Source of the DNA: Marinospirillum alkaliphilum DSM 21637
Lineage (GTDB): Bacteria > Pseudomonadota > Gammaproteobacteria > Pseudomonadales > Halomonadaceae
Direction of reading: 5' to 3'
Assembly (NCBI RefSeq): GCF_900119735.1
Contig: NZ_FPJW01000004.1
Coordinates: 124,001 to 188,000, forward strand
DNA length: 64,000 bases
The notes under the pieces: generated by a model
Databases searched by the model: none
Seen by the model: only the letters and a program-made list of their open reading frames with translations
What the model was told of the DNA's origin: nothing
Part shown: in pieces, positions 53,086 through 62,211 of the stretch
Numbering within the stretch: position 1 is the stretch's first letter
Layout: each line of letters starts with the position of its first letter
Made by a program: the position numbers and the translations under genes

Positions 53086-54432
53086 ATGACCTTTGAAGAG
53101 CTGACGCAGGCACTCAATGAAGCCATGGACCAGGAAGATACCCTGGCCATCGAAAGGCTGGTGGCAGAAATGCAGCCACCGGACCTGGCTGAATTTGTTC
53201 GCCATGAGTCGCCGGAAGTCTCGCTGAAACTGCTCACCCACCTGCCTTTGGAAGAACGGGCAGAAGCCTTTGGTTATCTGGAACTGGAAAAGCAGTGTGA
53301 ACTGGCACTGAAGATGACCGAAGAAGGTCTGTCGCAGCTGTTTGTGCACATGAACTCGGATGAGCGGGCTGACCTGTTCAACGAACTGCCGGAAGAGCGC
53401 CAGGAAGGTATCCTGCGCCGCATGGCTCAGGACGAACGGGAAGATATCCGGCGTCTGGCCAGTTATGAAGAGGGCACAGCGGGTGCCGTAATGACCAGTG
53501 ATTATGTCACTGTTCCTGCCGGCGTTACGGTTGGTCGTGCGCTGGATATCGTGCGCCAGACGGCACCCAATGCTGAAACCATCTATCAGATTTACATTCT
53601 GGATCAGGCTCAGCAATTGCTGGGCACCCTATCCCTGCGTCAGCTGATCCTGGCTAAACCGGAAGCGGTGGTGGATGGCTTGATGACCACCGACCTGGTC
53701 AGCATTAATGTGCATGAAGAGCAGGAAGAGGCATCGCGCCTGATCAGTCGTTATGACCTGTTGGCCTTGCCGGTGGTGGATGACCAGCAGCGGTTGGTGG
53801 GTATTGTGACCTACGATGATGCGATGGACGTGGCAGAAGAAGAAGCCACGGAAGACATTCACAAAAGCGCCTCGGTTGGCCCCTTGGATGAAGGTTTCGG
53901 CAAGGCACGCATCACCAGCCTTTATCGTCGCAGGGTCAACTGGCTGGTGTTGCTGGTGTTTGCCAACATCCTGTCTGGTGCCGGTATCGCTTTTTATGAA
54001 GAAACCATCGAAGCCTATGTGGTGTTAGTGTTTTTCCTGCCGCTGTTGGTTGCCAGTGGTGGTAATGCCGGATCCCAGGCCTCAACACTGATGATTCGGG
54101 GTCTGGCCACCGGAGATGTAGGCGCCCGCGACTGGGGTAAGCTGCTGAGCCGTGAACTGGTGGTCTCTGCATCGCTGGGCCTGACCATGGCGGCTACCAT
54201 TGCTGGTATTGGTTTCTGGCGGGGTGGCATGGACATCGCTCAGGTGGTGGCCTACAGCATGTTTGCCATCGTGGTGGTGGGAAGCCTGATTGGCATGAGC
54301 CTGCCGTTCATGCTCAATAAACTCGGCTGGGACCCGGCCACTGCTTCGGCGCCGCTGGTAACATCCATTGCTGATATTGTGGGTGTGCTGATTTATTTTG
54401 CCATTGCCACTTCAATATTGGATCTGGGTTGA
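53086..54432 (+). CDS. mgtE: Magnesium transporter MgtE, paralogue 2
   Basis: 448-residue MgtE with the same domain order as the gene at 49814 and long identical stretches in the CBS and pore regions (for example RLISRYDLLALPVVD and EEATEDIHKSAS). The N-terminal domain is more divergent. The start at 53086 follows AGGAGGTGG; a GTG two codons upstream overlaps that site. It is the last gene of the mgtE-uppP-apbE-mgtE run and ends before a long hairpin terminator. Confidence 0.94.
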   Translation: MTFEELTQALNEAMDQEDTLAIERLVAEMQPPDLAEFVRHESPEVSLKLLTHLPLEERAEAFGYLELEKQCELALKMTEEGLSQLFVHMNSDERADLFNELPEERQEGILRRMAQDEREDIRRLASYEEGTAGAVMTSDYVTVPAGVTVGRALDIVRQTAPNAETIYQIYILDQAQQLLGTLSLRQLILAKPEAVVDGLMTTDLVSINVHEEQEEASRLISRYDLLALPVVDDQQRLVGIVTYDDAMDVAEEEATEDIHKSASVGPLDEGFGKARITSLYRRRVNWLVLLVFANILSGAGIAFYEETIEAYVVLVFFLPLLVASGGNAGSQASTLMIRGLATGDVGARDWGKLLSRELVVSASLGLTMAATIAGIGFWRGGMDIAQVVAYSMFAIVVVGSLIGMSLPFMLNKLGWDPATASAPLVTSIADIVGVLIYFAIATSILDLG

Positions 54433-54485
54433 GCAACGAGTTGTCAGACACTGCCTGCAACCTTTACTGACTGGCTAGTCCCCCT

Positions 54486-54520
54486 AAGGGGCAGTAGAAT
54501 GTTTGATTCTGCTGCCCCTT
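54486..54520 (+). terminator. Terminator after the second mgtE
   Basis: AAGGGGCAGTAGAAT pairs with ATTCTGCTGCCCCTT over 15 bp (one G-U) with a GTTTG loop, followed by TAACTTTT. It lies between mgtE and glmU. Confidence 0.85.
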
Positions 54521-54552
54521 TAACTTTTCAGGCTGTTGTTGATGGAGTGTTT

Positions 54553-55923
54553 ATGTCTCTGGATGTTGTGATTCTGGCTGCCGGGCAAGGTACGCGGATG
54601 CGTTCTGCGCTGCCCAAAGTGCTGCACAAGCTGGCCGGTAAACCGCTGGCGGGTCATGTGGTGGATACGGCCCGCAGCCTGCAGGCGGAACGCATCCATC
54701 TGGTGGTGGGCCATGGTGCTGAACAGGTGCGAGAACAGCTGGCGGCGGTCGATGTGGACTTTGTTGAGCAGCTGCAGCAACTGGGTACCGGTCATGCCGT
54801 ATTGCAGGCGTTGCCACGGCTCAACCCAGCTAATCGGGTTTTGATTCTTTATGGCGATGTGCCGCTGATTCGTACTGAAACCCTGCAACAACTGCTGGAT
54901 CAGGTCAGTGACAGCAGCATCGGGTTGCTAACCGTGCATCTGGACAATCCCACCGGTTATGGCCGCATTCTGCGTAATGAGCAACAGCAGGTGGTGGCCA
55001 TTGTTGAACAGAAGGATGCCACTCCTGAGCAGTTGGCCATTCAGGAAGTGAATACCGGTATTCTGGCGGTGACCGCTGCCCAGTTGCAGCGCTGGTTACC
55101 AAGACTTGGCAATGACAATGCCCAGGGTGAGTATTATCTGACCGACATCATTGGTATGGCCCACCGGGAAAACACCAGAATTCACACTGTGCATCCACAG
55201 TCCAGTGCGGAAGTGGAAGGTGTGAATAACCGCCTACAACTGGCCGCACTAGAGCGGGTGTACCAGCGTGAACAGGCTGAGCAGCTGATGACGGTTGGTG
55301 TGACGCTGGCTGATCCGGCTCGCATCGATATACGCGGTCATCTGTCCACTGCACGGGACGTATTCATTGATGTTGGTTGTGTGTTTGAAGGCAATGTGGA
55401 GCTGGCGGAAGGCGTTGAGGTTGGGCCTTATTGTGTGCTGAAAAATGCCCGCCTTGGCCCTGGTGTGAAACTGGCTTCCCACAGTGTGATTGAAGATGCT
55501 GAGCTGATGGGAGATAACCAGGTTGGACCTTTTGCCCGTCTGCGCCCCGGTACAAGGCTGGAGTCAGGTGCCCGCATCGGCAACTTTGTTGAAACCAAAA
55601 AAGCGCTGATTCATCAGGGTGCCAAGGTCAATCACCTGAGTTACATCGGTGATGCTGAAGTAGGGGCACGCGCCAATATCGGTGCCGGAACCATCACCTG
55701 CAACTACGATGGCGTGAACAAACATCGAACCCTGATCGGTGCGGGTGCATTCATTGGCTCCAACACCAGTCTGGTGGCACCGGTAGAGATCGGTTGTGGG
55801 GCCACCATCGGTGCCGGTTCAACCATCACCCGTGATGTGGAAGATCAGGCGCTGGCAGTCACCCGTGCCAAACAGCTGCAAAAAGCCAACTGGCCGCGTC
55901 CGGCCAAATTGAAGGAAGACTGA
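54553..55923 (+). CDS. glmU: Bifunctional GlcNAc-1-P uridyltransferase / GlcN-1-P acetyltransferase
   Basis: 456-residue enzyme, the same length as E. coli GlmU, making UDP-GlcNAc for peptidoglycan and LPS. The N-terminal pyrophosphorylase domain has VVILAAGQGTRM; the C-terminal left-handed beta helix has hexapeptide repeats and the acetyltransferase motif GAGTITCNYDGVNKHRT. I start at 54553, 6 nt after TGGAG; the open frame begins within the upstream terminator. It lies 3 nt before glmS, so the two steps from fructose-6-P are encoded together. Confidence 0.97.
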   Translation: MSLDVVILAAGQGTRMRSALPKVLHKLAGKPLAGHVVDTARSLQAERIHLVVGHGAEQVREQLAAVDVDFVEQLQQLGTGHAVLQALPRLNPANRVLILYGDVPLIRTETLQQLLDQVSDSSIGLLTVHLDNPTGYGRILRNEQQQVVAIVEQKDATPEQLAIQEVNTGILAVTAAQLQRWLPRLGNDNAQGEYYLTDIIGMAHRENTRIHTVHPQSSAEVEGVNNRLQLAALERVYQREQAEQLMTVGVTLADPARIDIRGHLSTARDVFIDVGCVFEGNVELAEGVEVGPYCVLKNARLGPGVKLASHSVIEDAELMGDNQVGPFARLRPGTRLESGARIGNFVETKKALIHQGAKVNHLSYIGDAEVGARANIGAGTITCNYDGVNKHRTLIGAGAFIGSNTSLVAPVEIGCGATIGAGSTITRDVEDQALAVTRAKQLQKANWPRPAKLKED

Positions 55924-55926
55924 ATC

Positions 55927-57765
55927 ATGTGTGGAATTGTCGGCGCGGTTGCCGAACGCAATGTCACCGGCATCCTGCTGGAAGGCCTGAAACGGCTGGA
56001 ATACCGGGGTTATGACTCGGCGGGTCTGGCCATCATTGATGATCAGGGGCAGCTGCAGCGCCGCCGTGCTCAGGGCAAGGTGGCGGAGGTTGAAAAGCGC
56101 CTTGATGAACAACCCCTGAAAGGGGGGCTGGGCGTTGCCCATACTCGCTGGGCCACGCATGGCAAACCCAGTGAAGCCAACGCTCATCCGCATTTTTCCA
56201 GTGATGAACTGGCGCTGGTGCACAATGGCATCATCGAAAATCATGAACCCCTGCGGCGCCAGCTGCAGGCGGCTGGTTATGCCTTTACTTCCGAAACCGA
56301 TACCGAAGTGGTGGCACATCTGGTGCATCAGCTTTATCAACAGGCCGGTGATCTGACGCTGGCTGTGCAGCAGGCATTACAACAGCTGGAAGGTGCCTAT
56401 GCGCTGGCGGTGATCCATCAGCAGCATCCGGATCGACTGGTTTGTGCCCGCAAGGGCAGCCCGCTGGTGATTGGTGTGGGCATTGGTGAACACTTCTGTG
56501 CTTCTGACCCACTGGCGCTGCTGCAGGTCACCGATCGTTTTGTGTATCTGGAAGAGGGTGATCTGGCCACTCTGACCCTGAATGAACATCATGTCATCAA
56601 TGCTGCCGGAGCCGCAGTGGAGCGCCCGGTCAGCCAGTGGGAACATGGCAATCAGGCTGCTGAAAAAGGCAGTTATCGGCATTTCATGCTGAAGGAAATT
56701 CACGAGCAGCCAGCGGTGATTGCGGCCACCCTGGAGGGTCGGCTGTCTGACCGTCGGGTATTGCCCCAGGCACTGGGCAGTGCGGCAATGGAACTGTTGC
56801 CGAAGGTCAGGCAGGTGCAAATCATTGCCTGTGGCACCAGCTTTCATGCCGGCATGGTGGCGCGTTACTGGATTGAGCGTCTGGCAGGGCTGCCCTGCCA
56901 GGTTGAGGTGGCCAGTGAATACCGCTACCGCGATGTGGTGGTGACACCGGACACCCTGTTTGTGACCATTTCCCAGTCCGGTGAAACAGCAGATACCCTG
57001 GCGGCCCTGCGTTTTGCCAGAACGGCGGGCTATCTGGGCTCGCTGGCGGTCTGCAACGTGCCGGGTTCTTCACTGGTGCGTGAGTCCGATCTGAGCCTGA
57101 TGACTCAGGCGGGCCCGGAAATTGGTGTGGCCTCCACCAAGGCTTTCACCACCCAGCTGACCGCCCTGCTGTTGCTGACACTGGCCTTGCGTCGGGCGCA
57201 TCACAAGACGGAAGAGGATGCGCTGGAAGCTGAGCTGGTGCAGGCACTGCGTGAGTTGCCACGCCTGAGCGAACAGACCCTGCAGCTGGATGCGGCCATC
57301 GAACAACTGGCCGAAGACTTTGCCGAAAAACACCATGCCCTGTTCCTGGGGCGTGGCAGCCAGTATCCGATTGCCATGGAAGGCGCGCTGAAACTGAAAG
57401 AAATCTCCTACATTCATGCCGAAGCCTATCCGGCCGGTGAACTGAAACACGGCCCGCTGGCACTGGTCGACAAGGACATGCCGGTGATTGCAGTGGCTCC
57501 GCGGGATGATCTGGTGGATAAACTCAAGTCCAACCTGCAGGAAGTGCGTGCCCGCGGGGGTGAGTTGTATGTGTTTGCTGACCCGGAAACCCTGCTGGAA
57601 CCTGAGCCTGGTATGAAGGTGCTGCACCTGCCCAAGGTGCATGACATTCTGGCCCCGATCCTTTACACCCTGCCCTTGCAGTTGTTGTCCTACCATGTGG
57701 CCGTGCTAAAAGGCACCGATGTGGATCAACCCCGCAACCTGGCAAAATCCGTTACTGTTGAATAA
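55927..57765 (+). CDS. glmS: Glucosamine-fructose-6-phosphate aminotransferase (isomerizing)
   Basis: 612-residue enzyme that makes glucosamine-6-P from fructose-6-P and glutamine. The class II glutaminase domain begins [12 protein letters not shown] with the catalytic Cys after the initiator Met; two SIS domains follow ([24 protein letters not shown]); the C-terminus LAKSVTVE is the conserved sugar-binding tail. No glmS ribozyme is present; the gene starts 3 nt after glmU. Confidence 0.97.
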   Translation: MCGIVGAVAERNVTGILLEGLKRLEYRGYDSAGLAIIDDQGQLQRRRAQGKVAEVEKRLDEQPLKGGLGVAHTRWATHGKPSEANAHPHFSSDELALVHNGIIENHEPLRRQLQAAGYAFTSETDTEVVAHLVHQLYQQAGDLTLAVQQALQQLEGAYALAVIHQQHPDRLVCARKGSPLVIGVGIGEHFCASDPLALLQVTDRFVYLEEGDLATLTLNEHHVINAAGAAVERPVSQWEHGNQAAEKGSYRHFMLKEIHEQPAVIAATLEGRLSDRRVLPQALGSAAMELLPKVRQVQIIACGTSFHAGMVARYWIERLAGLPCQVEVASEYRYRDVVVTPDTLFVTISQSGETADTLAALRFARTAGYLGSLAVCNVPGSSLVRESDLSLMTQAGPEIGVASTKAFTTQLTALLLLTLALRRAHHKTEEDALEAELVQALRELPRLSEQTLQLDAAIEQLAEDFAEKHHALFLGRGSQYPIAMEGALKLKEISYIHAEAYPAGELKHGPLALVDKDMPVIAVAPRDDLVDKLKSNLQEVRARGGELYVFADPETLLEPEPGMKVLHLPKVHDILAPILYTLPLQLLSYHVAVLKGTDVDQPRNLAKSVTVE

Positions 57766-57789
57766 TCTGAACTGAACTCTGGAGTCCCT

Positions 57790-58722
57790 GTGTCCCAACT
57801 GAGAATTGCCACCCGCCGCAGCCCGCTTGCCCTCTGGCAGGCAGAACACGTCAAGGCAAGGCTTGAAGCCCTGCACCCTGGTCTGGAGGTGGTGCTGGTG
57901 CCAATCAAGACCCAGGGCGACATTATTCTCAACACTCCCCTGTCCAAAATTGGTGGCAAGGGTTTGTTTGTGAAAGAGCTGGAGGCCTGCATGCTGAATG
58001 GTGAGGCTGACATAGCGGTGCACTCCATGAAAGATGTGCCGATGGAGTTCCCGGAAGGGCTGGAGCTGGGGCCAATTCTCGAGCGCCACGCACCGACAGA
58101 TGCACTGGTATCCAACAACTACACCAGTCTGGACGCCATTCCCGCTGGCAAGGTGATCGGCACCTCCAGCCTGCGTCGCAGTTGCCAGTTGCTGGCCAGT
58201 CGGCCGGATCTGAAAGTGCAGTGGTTGCGGGGTAACCTGCAAACCCGCATCGGCAAGCTGGATGCCGGAGAGTATGACGCCATCCTGTTGGCCACTTCCG
58301 GGCTGCAGCGCATGGGGCTGGGCGATCGCATCCGTCAGGAAATTCCGGCGGATGTTTCCCTGCCTGCCTGTGGTCAGGGCGCGCTGGGCATTGAATTGCG
58401 CACCGGAGACGAGCGCTCGGCGGCACTGGTGGCTCCCCTGAATCACCCTGAATCAGCACTGTGTGTTGCTGCCGAGCGATCCATGAATACCCGCCTGAAA
58501 GGGGGTTGCCAAGTGCCGATCGGGGGTTATGCCCTGCTGGAAGATGATCAGCTGTGGCTGCGGGCACTGGTCGGAGAACCGGAAGGCAGTCGCATCCTGC
58601 GAGCCGAAGCGCGTGGCCCCGCCAGTAATCCACAGGCGTTGGGTGTAAAGGTAGCTGAATTGTTGCTTGAGCAGGGTGCTGGTGAGATTCTGACCCAGGT
58701 CTATGGGTTTAAGGTGGACTGA
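57790..58722 (+). CDS. hemC: Porphobilinogen deaminase (hydroxymethylbilane synthase)
   Basis: 310-residue enzyme that polymerises four porphobilinogens into hydroxymethylbilane for heme and siroheme. The dipyrromethane cofactor cysteine is Cys240 in [25 protein letters not shown] is present. Translation begins at a GTG 5 nt after GGAG. It is first in the hemC-hemD-hemX-hemY operon. Confidence 0.97.
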   Translation: MSQLRIATRRSPLALWQAEHVKARLEALHPGLEVVLVPIKTQGDIILNTPLSKIGGKGLFVKELEACMLNGEADIAVHSMKDVPMEFPEGLELGPILERHAPTDALVSNNYTSLDAIPAGKVIGTSSLRRSCQLLASRPDLKVQWLRGNLQTRIGKLDAGEYDAILLATSGLQRMGLGDRIRQEIPADVSLPACGQGALGIELRTGDERSAALVAPLNHPESALCVAAERSMNTRLKGGCQVPIGGYALLEDDQLWLRALVGEPEGSRILRAEARGPASNPQALGVKVAELLLEQGAGEILTQVYGFKVD

Positions 58723-58724
58723 CC

Positions 58725-59510
58725 TTGGCCCATTTGCCTCGTGTTTTAACCACCCGGCCGCTGGCACAGGCTGATCGTTTATTACAGCCACTGGCTGCGG
58801 CTGGTTATACTGCGGTGAATATTCCATTGTTGGCGATTGAGCCTTTGCCCGTGTCACCCCAACAAAAGCAATGGCTGCTGGATCTGGATTGTTATCACCG
58901 AGTGGTGGTGATCAGTCCCAGCGCCGCCGAACAGTTGCTGGAGGTGCTGGATGACTTCTGGCCACAATGGCCCGTGGGTGTTCAGTGGTACACCGTGGGT
59001 GCAGGCACCCGCCAGCGACTGGAGCAGGCAGGCATAGTGGCTGAATGCCCATTAACCGGTGATCGCAGTGAAGACCTGCTGGCGTTGGATGCTTTGCAGG
59101 ATCTGAGTGGGCAGCGAGTACTGCTGGTTAAAGGGGAAGGTGGCCGTCCATTGCTGGAGCAGGCACTGGTCGAGCGGGGTGCCCGAGTGGATGTGTTACC
59201 TCTTTACCAGCGCGTTAAACCCCGCTTGAAACTGGAGCAGCTCCAGGACCTGCTGACCGGCGATTACCCGGTGATGGTGGTCACCAGTGGCGAAGGACTG
59301 GAGCAGTACCTGGAGTTTGCGCAACAGTACTTACCCAGTGCGGAACAGGTGAAACAACTGCAGCAGCAGCGCTGGTTGCTCTTGCCGAGTCATCGCCTTG
59401 TGCGCCAGGCTGAGACCCTGGGATTCCAGCAACTGATCTGCACCGAAGGTGCAGGTGCAGAAGCTATTCTGGACAGCTTGCAGCAGCTGCAGCGGCTGGC
59501 TACCGATTGA
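58725..59510 (+). CDS. hemD: Uroporphyrinogen-III synthase
   Basis: 261-residue enzyme that closes hydroxymethylbilane to uroporphyrinogen III. The family is poorly conserved; VLTTRPLAQADRLLQPL at the start and the VTSGEGLEQYL segment are typical, and position after hemC is decisive. The start appears to be a TTG at 58725, 2 nt after the hemC stop, with AAGG about 10 nt upstream; no ATG lies nearby. Confidence 0.9.
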   Translation: MAHLPRVLTTRPLAQADRLLQPLAAAGYTAVNIPLLAIEPLPVSPQQKQWLLDLDCYHRVVVISPSAAEQLLEVLDDFWPQWPVGVQWYTVGAGTRQRLEQAGIVAECPLTGDRSEDLLALDALQDLSGQRVLLVKGEGGRPLLEQALVERGARVDVLPLYQRVKPRLKLEQLQDLLTGDYPVMVVTSGEGLEQYLEFAQQYLPSAEQVKQLQQQRWLLLPSHRLVRQAETLGFQQLICTEGAGAEAILDSLQQLQRLATD

Positions 59511-59529
59511 CCCATCATGAGGAAACGGC

Positions 59530-60747
59530 ATGTCCGACAAAAAAACTGCCGATGAAGCCACAGCAAAGGACGAGCCCCAACAGGAAGTACCACAGGAAAG
59601 TGGAGCGGTGAACCAGGCGCAGGAGCCGGAATCATCGGACAGCCGTAGTGCCGGATCATCCGATAGTGCTGCTGCAAGTGATCCTGCCGCAAATAGCCCA
59701 GCGGTAAACAGCCCCACCGCAAGACGGGGGTTGCACCTGCTGGTCAGTCTGCTCGCTCTGCTGGCGCTGGTTGTTTCCGGTGGTGTCGCCTGGCTGGCGC
59801 ATCAACAGGCAGAACAAACCAGTCAACAACTCCTGGCGCTGCAGCAACAGGTGGAGTCTCAACCCACCCACCAGCAACTGGATGCCGCACTGCAACCCCT
59901 GCAGCTGCTGGAAACTCAGCAACAGCAGCAACAACAGCAGGTCGCGGCAAGTCTGCATCAGTATCACCTGCAACTGGAACAGATGCAGCAAGCCTTGTTG
60001 AAGGCTGCTGAGCCCAGGCCGCGTGACTGGCTGTTGGCAGAGGTGGAGTACCTGTTGCGACTGGCCAACCAGCGTTTGCAGCTGGAGGAGGATGTTCAGG
60101 GGGCTCTGACACTGTTTAAAACCGCAGACCAGCGCTTAAAGCAGGCTGATGTACCTGGAACCCTGGCGGTCAGGGCTCGACTACTGGAAGACATCGAAGC
60201 TTTACGGAATATTCACAAGATTGACAGGGTTTCGCTGGCGCTGGAGTTGCAGGAGATGGCGGATCAGGCTTTGGCATTGAAAGTCTATTCGTTACCTGTG
60301 ATGCCGGCACTGAGTCTGGATCGTGTGGTGGAAGCAGAAAACCTGCGCTGGTACGAGGCTTTGTGGCTGGAAATTCGTAGCCTGGTGGTGGTTCGCAAGC
60401 GTGAGCTGCCGATTCAATCCTTGCCTTTCACTGAAGATGAGCTGGCTTTGCGGCACCAGTTAAGTGCGCTGTTGCAACAGGCGGCCTGGGCTGCACTACG
60501 GGGCGAGGAGCCACTTTATCAGGCCAGCCTTGAAAGGGCCTGGCAGCGTCTGGAAGGTTTTGATCCAGAACTGGAATCCACCCGGTTGATGCAGCAGCAA
60601 TTAACAGGACTCAGGGAGCAATCTGTCAGCCGGGTTTTACCGAATATCCAGTCCAGTCTGGATGCACTGCAAACCTTCATTGCACAGCGTTATGGTGTGC
60701 CCTTGCCGGTATCGGGTGAAGAAGCGCAGCAGGGAGATGCTCCATGA
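59530..60747 (+). CDS. hemX: HemX family membrane protein
   Basis: 405-residue protein with an acidic, Ser/Ala-rich cytoplasmic N-terminus (1-65), one membrane helix (about 68-90), a glutamine-rich coiled coil with eight consecutive Gln (130-137), and a periplasmic HemX domain (about 160-390). It is often labelled uroporphyrinogen methyltransferase, but lacks that fold; a scaffold role for heme enzymes is suspected. AGGA lies 6 nt before the ATG. It overlaps hemY by 4 nt. Confidence 0.9.
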   Translation: MSDKKTADEATAKDEPQQEVPQESGAVNQAQEPESSDSRSAGSSDSAAASDPAANSPAVNSPTARRGLHLLVSLLALLALVVSGGVAWLAHQQAEQTSQQLLALQQQVESQPTHQQLDAALQPLQLLETQQQQQQQQVAASLHQYHLQLEQMQQALLKAAEPRPRDWLLAEVEYLLRLANQRLQLEEDVQGALTLFKTADQRLKQADVPGTLAVRARLLEDIEALRNIHKIDRVSLALELQEMADQALALKVYSLPVMPALSLDRVVEAENLRWYEALWLEIRSLVVVRKRELPIQSLPFTEDELALRHQLSALLQQAAWAALRGEEPLYQASLERAWQRLEGFDPELESTRLMQQQLTGLREQSVSRVLPNIQSSLDALQTFIAQRYGVPLPVSGEEAQQGDAP

Positions 60748-61979
60748 TCCGGCGTATCTTGCTGTTATTGGGTGTTCTGGCATTGGCTGCATTGGCCGGT
60801 CAGCAACTGATGAAAGGTACGGGTTACCTGTTGGTGGTGCTGCCGGATGGTCAGACCAGTATCGAAATGTCCTTCTGGACTGGCCTGCTTCTGTTAATCA
60901 TCAGCTGGCTAGTGGCTGCCTGGCTGCTGCACCTTCTGGGCTGGTTGTCCCACCCCTTGCGTGGCCTGAAAAACCGTCATCAGCGCTTTAAGAGCCAGCG
61001 CGCCCTGCGCGCCACCGTTCGTGGTTTGCTGGAGTTATCCCAGGGCCGCTGGCGCAAGGCCCGCAAGCTCTTGTCCCGCTCGGCGACAGATAGCGGTGCA
61101 CCACTGATCAACTATCTGGCTGCGGCTCAGGCTGCACACTATGAAGGTAAGGAAGAAGAAACCGAGCGCCTGCTGCGTGCTGCCGAAGCCAGCACACCCG
61201 ATGCCGGGTTGGCAGTGGATTTCACTCAGGCTCGTATTCAGCTGGATCAGGGACACTATGAGCAGGCATTGGCCACCCTGGTGCGGTTACATCAGAAAGT
61301 ACCCAATCACCCACTGGTGTTACGTCACTTGAAGGATGTACATCTGGCGCTGGCTGACTGGAAACCCCTGATGCAGTTGCTGCCAGAGTTGCAGCGTCAC
61401 CATATCTGTTCACCTGAAGAGTTGACCCAGCTGGAGCGTCAGGTTTACCTGCGACGTTTTGATGAGTTGCTGCGTGATCAGCAGCAAAACCAGCTGGCAG
61501 CGGTCAGCGAGCTATGGGAAAGCCTGCCATCACGGCTTAAACACGAGGATGATCTGGTGCTGGCCTGGTTACGGGTGTTGTTGAAGCATCAGGACTATTC
61601 AAAAGCTGAGCAGCTGTTGAAGCGCAGTCTCAGGGATCACTGGTCAGCCCGATTGATTGAAGCCTATGGTTTGTTGCCGGTGGAAGCCGAGGCGCGCCGT
61701 CGACTGCTGGAAGCCGAAAAATGGCTGCAGGAACGTCCCAATGATGCGGCTTTGTTGCATGCGCTGGCACGCATCAGCCAGCAACTGGAATTGTGGGGCA
61801 AGGCACTGGAGTACTATCAGGCCAGTTATCGTCAGGAAGCCAGCAATCAGTTGTGTGCAGAAATGAGCCGTTTGTATGCGGCACTGGGTGAAGAGCGCCA
61901 GAGCCGTTATTTTGATCAACTGGCGATGCAGGCGGTTTATCGTCAGTTGCCGGATCTTCCATTGCCGCCAAGAAAATAA
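60744..61979 (+). CDS. hemY: HemY protein (TPR-containing membrane protein)
   Basis: 411-residue protein with two N-terminal membrane helices (about 5-22 and 43-65) and a C-terminal region of TPR-like helical repeats. It is the proteobacterial HemY, unrelated to protoporphyrinogen oxidase HemY of Bacillus. Its role in heme synthesis is not enzymatic as far as known; a complex with other heme enzymes is proposed. The start overlaps the hemX stop (ATGA). The operon ends ahead of the Fur-box region. Confidence 0.92.
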   Translation: MIRRILLLLGVLALAALAGQQLMKGTGYLLVVLPDGQTSIEMSFWTGLLLLIISWLVAAWLLHLLGWLSHPLRGLKNRHQRFKSQRALRATVRGLLELSQGRWRKARKLLSRSATDSGAPLINYLAAAQAAHYEGKEEETERLLRAAEASTPDAGLAVDFTQARIQLDQGHYEQALATLVRLHQKVPNHPLVLRHLKDVHLALADWKPLMQLLPELQRHHICSPEELTQLERQVYLRRFDELLRDQQQNQLAAVSELWESLPSRLKHEDDLVLAWLRVLLKHQDYSKAEQLLKRSLRDHWSARLIEAYGLLPVEAEARRRLLEAEKWLQERPNDAALLHALARISQQLELWGKALEYYQASYRQEASNQLCAEMSRLYAALGEERQSRYFDQLAMQAVYRQLPDLPLPPRK

Positions 61980-62016
61980 ATGGTCAGGCATGAAAAATAC
62001 ACCGACAGGGATCCAA

Positions 62017-62031
62017 TGAGAATTTTTCTCA
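62017..62031. promoter_or_regulatory. Upstream Fur-box-like palindrome
   Basis: TGAGAATTTTTCTCA is a near-perfect palindrome and matches the 7-1-7 Fur consensus TGATAATnATTATCA at 11 of 14 fixed positions. It lies 10 nt before the -35 of the sRNA promoter. Confidence 0.6.
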
Positions 62032-62040
62032 AAAAAGTGC

Positions 62041-62069
62041 TTGCAAGCTTCAATGAGAATGCTTATCAT
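62041..62069 (+). promoter_or_regulatory. Sigma-70 promoter of the Fur-regulated sRNA
   Basis: TTGCAA (62041-62046) and TATCAT (62064-62069) are exactly 17 nt apart. Transcription is expected at about 62076. The Fur box at 62054-62068 covers the spacer and most of the -10, so Fur with iron should block RNA polymerase directly. Confidence 0.75.
62054..62068. promoter_or_regulatory. Fur box overlapping the sRNA promoter
   Basis: TGAGAATGCTTATCA matches the Fur 7-1-7 consensus TGATAATnATTATCA at 12 of 14 fixed positions. The flanking bases extend the palindrome (AATGAGAAT...TTATCATT). Confidence 0.8.
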
Positions 62070-62075
62070 TGATTT

Positions 62076-62200
62076 ACGGGTCGCGAGATCCCTCCACCTG
62101 AACAGGTTTCATGTCAGCATTCTGTGGCTTGGTTCCCGCCTTTCAGGTTCTCCTCATCATCAAGCGAGTCTTTTGCCGCCCTCCCCCGGGCGGCTTTTTT
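62076..62200 (+). ncRNA. Putative Fur-regulated small RNA (PrrF/RyhB-like)
   Basis: About 125 nt from the predicted start to the end of an intrinsic terminator. The 5' end forms a hairpin, GGGTC-GCGA-GATCCC, resembling the GGTCGCGAG 5' hairpin I recall for Pseudomonas PrrF RNAs. A second stem pairs ACCTGAA (about 62097) with TTCAGGT (about 62145). An unpaired TCTCCTCATCATCAAGC (about 62151-62167) follows, where PrrF carries its target-pairing core. Fur boxes overlap the promoter. In iron-starved cells such RNAs shut down iron-using enzymes (aconitase, succinate dehydrogenase, SodB). Only one copy is seen, not the tandem pair of P. aeruginosa. Its place just after hemCDXY hints at a link to heme. 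A 34-codon frame inside (62111-62215) reads through the terminator and is unlikely to be real. Confidence 0.75.
62175..62200 (+). terminator. Intrinsic terminator of the sRNA
   Basis: GCCGCCC pairs with GGGCGGC around a TCCCCC loop and is followed by six T. Such Hfq-type sRNA ends are typical. It ends 12 nt before the pilU stop and lacks a T run on the minus strand. Confidence 0.9.
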
Positions 62201-62211
62201 AACTCAACGTA

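Noticed and set aside
55890-55927. glmS ribozyme or GlmY/Z-type leader
   Set aside because: glmS starts 3 nt after glmU, leaving no room for a leader structure.
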